A stretch of DNA of 64,000 nt, from assembly GCA_021904315.1 (NCBI GenBank), contig CM038921.1, positions 10,446,146 through 10,510,145 on the forward strand. Reading direction: 5' to 3'. The stretch comes from Sphagnum magellanicum. Its lineage: Eukaryota; Streptophyta; Sphagnopsida; Sphagnales; Sphagnaceae. The translations under genes were made by a program, and so were the position numbers. The notes under the pieces were generated by a model that saw only the letters and a program-made list of their open reading frames with translations, was not told the origin of the DNA and did not search any database. Of this stretch, positions 57,301 through 64,000 are shown piece by piece (the first letter of the stretch is position 1; the number at the start of each line of letters is the position of its first letter).

Positions 57301-59721
57301 GCAGAGGTAATGATTCTTTCCACTTGGTAGTATTAGTTAATGCTTCTTTCCACTAGGTAGTATTATTTGCACGATGAGTGATGGAGGATGTCATGGCTGA
57401 GAAATGCAGTTTAAGAAATGAATACAGCATCCATATTTTACAGCCATTTTGTGTCAAAATACGAACAGGAAAGAAAGAAACTGACAGTTACTTGTTTAGC
57501 AGGAGGAGGATCAAATGAACAGGCTGGAAGCTGATGCATTTCAAAGGACAAAAGAGCTAGAGCAGGGTATCCTTGATGAGTACAGTGCCTCACAACAACA
57601 GAAAGGGAAAACTAAAAGTTCTGATTCACAGATTCGCTTAATGCGTGACCAGTTGATCATGGCACGAGCTTATACCTATTTGGCACAAGCCACTAATCAT
57701 GTCCGTCTTGTCCATGACTTGAAGTTTCGCATCAAGGATTATCAGAAGACTCTTGCAGATTGCAATTTGGATTCAGAACTACCAAGGGGGTTAGTGTTTT
57801 TTCTCCATCCAATCATATATTCTGTCCATGGACTGCACAGATACCATCCTTTCTGTTGTAGGTTTCCTAGGGTTGGAGAAAACCTCTTTTCATCTCTCCA
57901 CCCTTCTTCTTTGTTGATGTTTTCTCCTACAATACACTAGAAGGCACGGATGATGACATGCAATATTTTGATGAGTGCAGTGCACAAGAAAAGATGAAAG
58001 CCATGGGACAGCTGCTGGAAAGAGCACGGCAGCAGCACTATGACTTGAGTGCAGTTATGAAAAAGTTGAGGGCCATGCTTCAGTCTGCTGAAGATCAAAC
58101 CCGCACACTCCAGAAACACAGCAATTTTCTGAACCAGTTGGCTGCCAAAACTGTGCCAAAAGGATTGCACTGTCTGTCCATGCGTCTGATGATGGAGTAT
58201 CACACACGTTTCCCTGATGAAAAGGAGTTCGTAGATCAAAAAAAGCTAGAGGATCCACGTCTATACCACTACTCCATTTTTTCTGACAATGTTCTTGCTG
58301 CAGGAGTGGTTGTCAATTCCACAATCTTCAATGCAAAGGTACTTTTTATTGATCATCAGCATATAGCTTAGTGAACCTAATTGCTTGAGAAAATGTGTGT
58401 GTTGAGAGAAGAGTAGATGTGAATGGTCTCTCTTTATCTTGACGAACTATAGGCCCTGTCCTGAAGATGTGCAACATCAAGGCACATTTATCTGTGACCT
58501 CCAAATTATGGTGAGGCCCTTTTGACATAGCAAAACCCTAAAAACCTGAGAACATCTGCAGCAGGGGATCCCTTATAAGCAGTTTTTGGTGTGACTGTGG
58601 CAGGAAGCAGAAAAGCATGTGTTTCATGTGGTGACAGATAATCTAAATTATGGAGCCATGAAAGTATGGTTTCTTGTAAACCCTCCAGGCAACGCAACTA
58701 TCCATGTGCAAAACATCGATGACTTCAAGTGGTTAAACTCTTCATACTGTCCTGTTCTGCGACAGCTTGAATCTGCAACAATGAAGGAGTATTACTTCAA
58801 GGCTGATCGCTCTACAGGATCAGCAAACTTGAAGTTTCGGAACCCAAAGTATCTGTCCATGCTAAATCACTTGAGATTCTATCTTCCGGAGGTTTTCCCA
58901 AAGCTCGACAAAATCTTGTTCCTGGATGATGATGTCGTTGTCCAGAAGGATCTGACTCCTCTGTGGAACATTGACCTCCATGGTAAAGTAAATGGTGCAG
59001 TTGAAACTTGTGGACCTAGTTTTCATCGGTTTGACAAATACTTAAATTTCTCCAACCCCCACATTTCAAAGAATTTCAATCCACGGGCGTGTGGGTGGGC
59101 ATATGGGATGAATATGTTTGATCTGAAGGAGTGGAAGAAGAAGGATATCACCAGCATTTACCACAGATGGCAGAACATGGTAGGCTTCCTTTCCAACACT
59201 GTTTTAGACCCAGTTTTCATGAAGAAATATTGTGCCAATCTTTTTGAGGTTATCTAACTCCAGAAGATACCTTTGTAACCAATTGTGCAACTTCGAAGAT
59301 AATCATCTATTAAGTTGCTCACAGAATTCAACCAATTACAGGGAGCACATTACAGAGCATCTGAGGTGCTTTTGGCAACACCTGACCAGAGAGCCATCTA
59401 TGTATCCTTGGTGTTCCCTAACCTGATGGTTTCTGATGTGGACAGAATGAGGACAGGAACTTGTGGAAACTTGGGACACTTCCACCTGGTTTGATAACCT
59501 TCTACAACAGGACACATGCACTCGACAAGTCATGGCACGTATTAGGGTTGGGGTACAACCCGAATGTTGCTAAATCTGCAATCATACATGCAGCCGCTAT
59601 CCATTACAATGGTAATATGAAACCATGGTTAGAGATTGCCATGGCCAAATATAAACCATACTGGTCCAAGTATGTGAAATTTGACCATCCTTACCTGCAG
59701 CAATGTAACATCAATGCATGA
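54386..59721 (+). CDS. GAUT4: Galacturonosyltransferase, GAUT family (GT8), GAUT4-like
   Basis: GAUTs are Golgi type II membrane enzymes; members of the GAUT1/GAUT4 clade elongate pectic homogalacturonan from UDP-galacturonate. Exons: 54386-54578, 55620-55648, 55862-55927, 56231-56371, 56587-56884, 57254-57306, 57503-57789, 57941-58338, 58604-59179 and 59446-59721, about 771 residues. A signal-anchor helix lies at about 33-52. An acidic, probably disordered stem (about 97-260) and a coiled-coil-like region precede the GT8 domain. The domain has LFLDDDVVVQKDL with the UDP/metal-binding DDD (596-598), GAVETCGPSFHRFD, NFNPRACGWAYGMN and HYNGNMKPW (733-741), and ends in CNINA. Exon 1 may instead end at 54611. 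The junction 57789/57941 is one base out of frame: five G where four would close it. Otherwise the gene looks intact. Confidence 0.9.
54681..54995. repeat. Tandem duplication inside GAUT intron 1
   Basis: 54681-54808 and 54871-54992 share 'caacaactgc.ag.acttct', 'ttgagaagacagaaaaaa', 'gtgctctgatgatgct' and 'ggcattgagtttgttagg'. A partial third copy (54808-54850, 'accatgtgctctgatggtgg') lies between. It is non-coding, by the exon model. Confidence 0.75.
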
Positions 59722-61495
59722 GAGTGTCTGTTCTTCCTTGTCATGGATCGCAAGACAAGATGTGGGAAGATGGGGAAGGGAGCTGAGTGGAGCAAAATGG
59801 GAGCTGTGTTGAGCTGAGCTTGATCTGGATGATCAGCAACTAACCTGTGCCCCATTCAACAAGGCCATCGCAATGGGTGGTAAAAGGTTCCTCATACAAA
59901 TGTTACATTTCACAACACAACACTTTGGGCAGGAGCTTGAGTTCGAGTAAATTGTGAGGGGGGCCCCCAACAATCTTATGCATCAATCTGTGTGTGGACT
60001 TGGGTGTGGAAGGGAATCTTTGTTAAACATAGCCACAACCACTCATCACCACCATCTTGGAGGGTAACAGGGCACAGACAGCTGAATCTCTTTAAAAGAA
60101 AAGGGGAGTGATGTAGGGTAAATGCAGCAACCCTAATTTCAAGGTCAGTGAATCCTCACATTCTTGGGTTTTTTTAAACCTTTCAATATCACCCTTCAGG
60201 CAATTTCAAGCAATTTTTGCTCTAGGGTTTCCATTTGTACAGAGCTCTATAGTAGTAGATGGTTGAGCCTTTTCCCCAGTCGGGATGTACCAGATTGCAC
60301 TCCATTTGATAATTGTCAAATTACCAAGCAAATGCAAATTCCTGAAAAGAACATGTGCCATTCTGATTGACTCTCCTCTTCTCTCTAGTAGTTCAAAATG
60401 CCAGCTAATTCCTTGGTCTTGATAACTATAATTGAGCAATACGGGTTTTGTCCAAATTTTAATCTGAAGATTTCAGTTGGAATAATCTCTGTGAGAGACA
60501 GGGCTAGAACTTTTTGGCAACTAGAATAGAATCAATCTCTTTAGGAAAATCTCTCTCTTGAGTTTTCCTGAGTTACTGGGATAGAAATTTAAGCATCTCC
60601 CTTGAGAGGATAATTGAAGATTCTCCAGTTGTTTTGATGATTATGAATATTTGCAGAAACATACATAGCACATGATCTTTGATCAATGGCATCGTCACTC
60701 AACAGTGGTGGTGAAATGTTGTAAATTAGATGCCCCACCCAAATCATCTAAATCTTTGTTTGTTCATCAAAATCAGATCTCCATGTACACTACGACTACC
60801 ATGTCCAAGACCTTTGGGCATGAGTACACACACTATGATATAGGCTTTCAACAATGGCAAAGTGGGGATACAAATTTTCTTTCACCTCTAGATGCTGCTG
60901 CATCTTCTTGCCTTTTGAATGTTGTAACAACCAAGGGTTGTTTTGTTTTGTTTTGTCACCAACCTGGATTATACGGATTTCGATCTCCTGCACCAGTGAA
61001 AGAAAAACAAAAAAAACCAACAAACATAGGGTTTACAAACCAGAGAATTGCAAGGAGTTTTTTGTTAGTTATGGAGAGAGAATATTTGGAGGTGCAATGA
61101 GTTTTGCTTATAGAGAATCTGCTTCTGAAGGTGATGATGGCAAGCGAAGTTTGTCAGGTAAAACTCAAAATGGGTGAACTGCAAGCCCAGGGAGTTTTTG
61201 TGTTAGGGTAAGAGGCAATGCGCAGCGCAGAGGTTGGTGGCATTCCTGAAATCTGGTAGCTAGTCTGGGTCCCCATATGTTTCAGGAATGTCCTGCAACC
61301 GTTGTGCGCCTTTACCCACTTACAACAAAAGCTGGCTGATGGATAGAACAGGGCATTTTTCCTTTGTGTAAAAATGCAAAAGCAGGCATGCCTGTTCAGT
61401 ACAACAAGCAATACTTCTGTTGTACTGCCTGTTGTACTGTTTTGTGGCCAAGGGGGACAACAAAAACAGCCTTGGCAGCGCGGCAATAACACCTG
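59722..61495. other. GAUT 3' flank and intergenic DNA
   Basis: The GAUT 3' untranslated region lies in the first few hundred bases. The frame at 60672-61100 (142 codons) is the longest here. It shows no motif I recognise and no start context or splice pattern that would support a gene. No repeat was seen. Confidence 0.4.
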
Positions 61496-61650
61496 TTGAC
61501 CTCAGGCTCTGCCATCGGGCTAACGTTCTGCCATCAGCCTCAGGCTCTGCCAATTGGGCTCACGTTCTGCCATCAGCCTCAGGCTCTGCCATTGGGCTCA
61601 CGTTCTGCCAATTGGGCTCACGTTCTGCCATTGGGCTCATGTTCTGCCAC
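61496..61650. repeat. Minisatellite of ~21-bp units
   Basis: Units alternate 'cattgggctcacgttctgc', 'caattgggctcacgttctgc' and 'catcagcctcaggctctgc', about seven in a row. Open frames across it (61420-61815 and 61554-61739) reflect the repeat. Confidence 0.85.
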
Positions 61651-62678
61651 GGTCAGTTGGTAGGTGTAATGTACTGTACTGTACTATACGACCTTTTCAG
61701 GTTCAGCATTCAAGTGCTGAATTTTATTTTAATTTTTAATTTTTATTTCTCAAATTTTCATTTTGGTAGTGAAAAAAATAATAATTTTATGAATTTTTTT
61801 TGGGGCAATAAATAGAAGTAGCTTCTAATTTAGTAGGTTCTCTTGACTCTGAAGCTCTAATGTAAATGAAGACCTTTATATAACATCTTATTTATTTGTT
61901 TTATTTATTTATTTATTTATTTATTTTATAACATCTTTTAATGATATGATAGAGAAATGTAATGTTATCAATTTATTTATTTTTTAATTTATTATTTTAT
62001 TTTATTTATTTTTCGTGTGTTTGCAATGGGCGGATCGGCTCCTAGGTTTCCACCAATCTTTCATATTTCTCTCTCCCTTGAAATTTTCCTTCAATTCCGA
62101 CATTTCAAACAGATAATTTTTAGAAAATTTTAGGGCATTTTTTTTTTAAAAAAAATTTTAATTGCTGCCAAACATGAAAAGGGTACTACGGTTGGTTGGT
62201 ATCGCCCCTCTAGCTAGTTAATTTGCATCGAGACGGCACACCGTAAATAAATCGATAAGATTCCTCTTGACACGGGGAATCTTACGTTTCCGGGTAGGCT
62301 TTCAAAGATTTATTTTGTCACGGCTTGAATTGAATTTTTTTTTTTTTTTTTTTTTTTTGGTGTGATGAAAGGATCTTAACCATCGGATCTTGATGTGTCA
62401 CGGGTCATTTCGCCTGGTAAGGCCCGTCGAGGGTGGGGCGGGCGTTATCGAAATAATGCGCCCACCATCGACAAGCCTTAACCTCACATAAAATTCCTTG
62501 GGAAAACCGGTCTCGATGTTCCGGCCATGATTTCTAAGAATCCCTAACTAAACCACACATCTTCAACATTTTGCTTAACCTCCGAAATCCGGAGGTGTGC
62601 AACATGTGTGGCATTCGAGTCGTGCAAAAGCTTTGAACTATGGTGGGTAGGGTTCGGGATAACTCTTTGGTCATACTA
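61651..62678. other. Intergenic DNA with TTTA repeats and a long T-run
   Basis: (TTTA)n-rich stretches lie at about 61888-61926 and 61970-62015, and a run of T at about 62337-62358. The segment at 62390-62470 is GC-richer with no recognised feature. No gene was seen. Confidence 0.45.
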
Positions 62679-63253
62679 GAGTTACCCATCCGTAGTAAAG
62701 TCACCCTGTCCTCACCCTCTCTTTGGGCCTCTGCTTTCACCCCGTATGCCCCTCTTTCAGTGGCATCCACAAAGTAAGGAAATTTTTTATTAAATCTCAG
62801 TATGAAATGCTGAAAGGTTCAAGACTAATAATAATTATAACCACAAAGTAAGGAAATTTTTATTAAATCTCAGTATGAAATGCTGAAAGGTTCAAGACTA
62901 ATAATAATTATAACCACAAAGTAAGGAAATTTTTATTAAATCTCAGTATGAAATGCTGAAAGGTTCAAGACTAATAATAACTATAGTAGTTGTACACGTA
63001 GGAGGAGCAGTGAAAATATATGTAGCAGCAGAGCAGCAGCAGTGGAGGCGCTCTCAGGCAAAAAGGAAAGACACGATGAAACTCAGTTTATCACCAAAAA
63101 TTGGTGGAAAAACTGGTTTGAGTACCAGTTAGGTATTTTTGTTTTGTAAAATTTTCATTCCCAGTTACGTGTTTGATGCCCTATTATCCCCAAAAAACTG
63201 GCCATTTTTGCCCCGTGATTTGTGATTGTGTGTGACTTTACCACCGATAACTC
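62679..63253 (+). mobile_element. TA-flanked TIR element D, copy 2
   Basis: It starts GAGTTACCCATCCGTAGT and ends, in reverse complement, GAGTTATCGGTGGTAAAG, with TA on both sides (62677-62678 and 63254-63255). It contains three direct copies of a 73-75 bp unit (from about 62767, 62840 and 62913) with 'ccacaaagtaaggaaatttt' and 'agtatgaaatgctgaaagg'. It has a single copy of the 205-bp block ('atagtagttgtac', 'ccaaaaattggtggaaaaac') that is triplicated in copy 1. Confidence 0.75.
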
Positions 63254-63255
63254 TA

Positions 63256-64000
63256 ATATTGTGTAATAAGATAGTGAAGTCCTTACTTGGCATTGCATCA
63301 AATCCTCCTTCATCGCTCGGTCGACGTCGTGTTGGAGGAAGGACACGTCCATCCGGATGACTAGTGTAGTAGCAAGCGTACAAAATAAACTGAGATATAC
63401 AGAAGAGCAGACCAAGGCCATTTGGAATCTGTTGCAAAACACATCTCACCCAATCACCCGATTTTACCCAAAGTGCAAAACCTAATTTGCAATGTAATAA
63501 AATGCACACGTATTAGGTCGGTCAATTGTGGATCCCAAACCTAAAATTTTGTGAATACAACCTAACCTAACCTAACCCTCTCAAAGGGTGTATACAACCT
63601 AACTTAACCTAACCTAACCTAACCTAACCTAACCCTCTCAAAGGGTACGTGATGTGCATTTATCCCCTTTGACAACTAGTATGGTTTACTACTTAATTTC
63701 AAAACCAAACGTTCCGCATATAACCTAAGAAAAGTTGGAATTCATAATACTTACAAGGATGAATTTATCTCCTTTGATCCCTCCATATGCCGTCCAAATG
63801 AGGCCGTTGAAAAAAGATGCGACCGATAACCCAATCGGCATACTCACCACACTCTTTGTTTTGATCACATTTCTCTATCACAAACACAAAAAAAAATTAT
63901 TAAAAAATGATAATAATAAAATTAAAAACACCATGTCTGAATGGATTTATTTGCTCAATTATACAACAAATTTTCCAAACTTTTTGTCGGGTTACTAATA
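63256..64000. repeat. Intergenic DNA with (CCTAA)n repeats
   Basis: At 63558-63645 two runs of CCTAA, 'aacctaacctaaccctctc' and 'aacctaacctaacctaac', are each followed by 'ccctctcaaaggg'. They thus form a duplicated unit of about 55-60 bp. No gene was seen in the rest of the segment. Confidence 0.6.

Noticed and set aside
1..64000. tRNA, rRNA or organelle-derived segments
   Set aside because: I looked for tRNA A/B-box patterns and for organelle or rRNA-like conserved blocks by eye and saw none; a covariance-model search would be needed to be sure.

Overview
The window is nuclear DNA of a land plant. Its genes carry GT-AG introns and encode plant-specific products: a plastid-targeted thylakoid curvature protein, a pectin galacturonosyltransferase, an ATL RING-H2 ligase and a class A heat shock factor. 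TTTAGGG-type motifs occur between genes. I could not fix the species. Long AT-rich, transposon-laden intergenic DNA and a hAT remnant with a BED-finger look would suit a seed-free plant, but this is weak evidence.

Layout. 1-11.2 kb is AT-rich and gene-poor. It holds a four-copy repeat (1-875), a decayed hAT-like transposase (2.6-3.3 kb), TAGG-type simple repeats (7.5-7.9 kb) and an 83-bp tandem array (10.5-11.0 kb). 11.8-35.7 kb is a gene island with six genes in alternating orientation: CURT1 (+), 14-3-3 (-), STT3 (+), SNF2/RING helicase (-), HSF class A (+) and ATL (-). Neighbours are alternately convergent and divergent, so 14-3-3/STT3 (664 bp apart) and SNF2/HSF (2.4 kb apart) each share one upstream region. 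36-53 kb is a second repeat zone. It contains a short TIR element with GGCCTTGCC ends (five copies), a tandem array of three non-autonomous Helitrons (39179-41629), a MITE family with a back-to-back inverted pair (50.3-51.0 kb), a 58-bp satellite (47.5-48.0 kb) and a TA-flanked TIR element (52162-52987). 54.4-59.7 kb is a GAUT-type galacturonosyltransferase gene. 60-64 kb is intergenic, with a second copy of the TA-flanked TIR element and CCTAA repeats.

The genes have no common pathway. They are ordinary housekeeping and regulatory genes: thylakoid architecture, phosphoprotein binding, N-glycosylation in the ER, chromatin remodelling, heat-stress transcription, membrane ubiquitin ligation and pectin synthesis in the Golgi. 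Exon models were built by hand from reading frame and splice sites, and every junction was checked for phase. One junction, in the GAUT gene, does not close in frame. One intron, in the SNF2 gene, appears to use a GC donor. I found no convincing new gene system; the less ordinary material is the structure of the mobile elements and some features of gene regulation and splicing.
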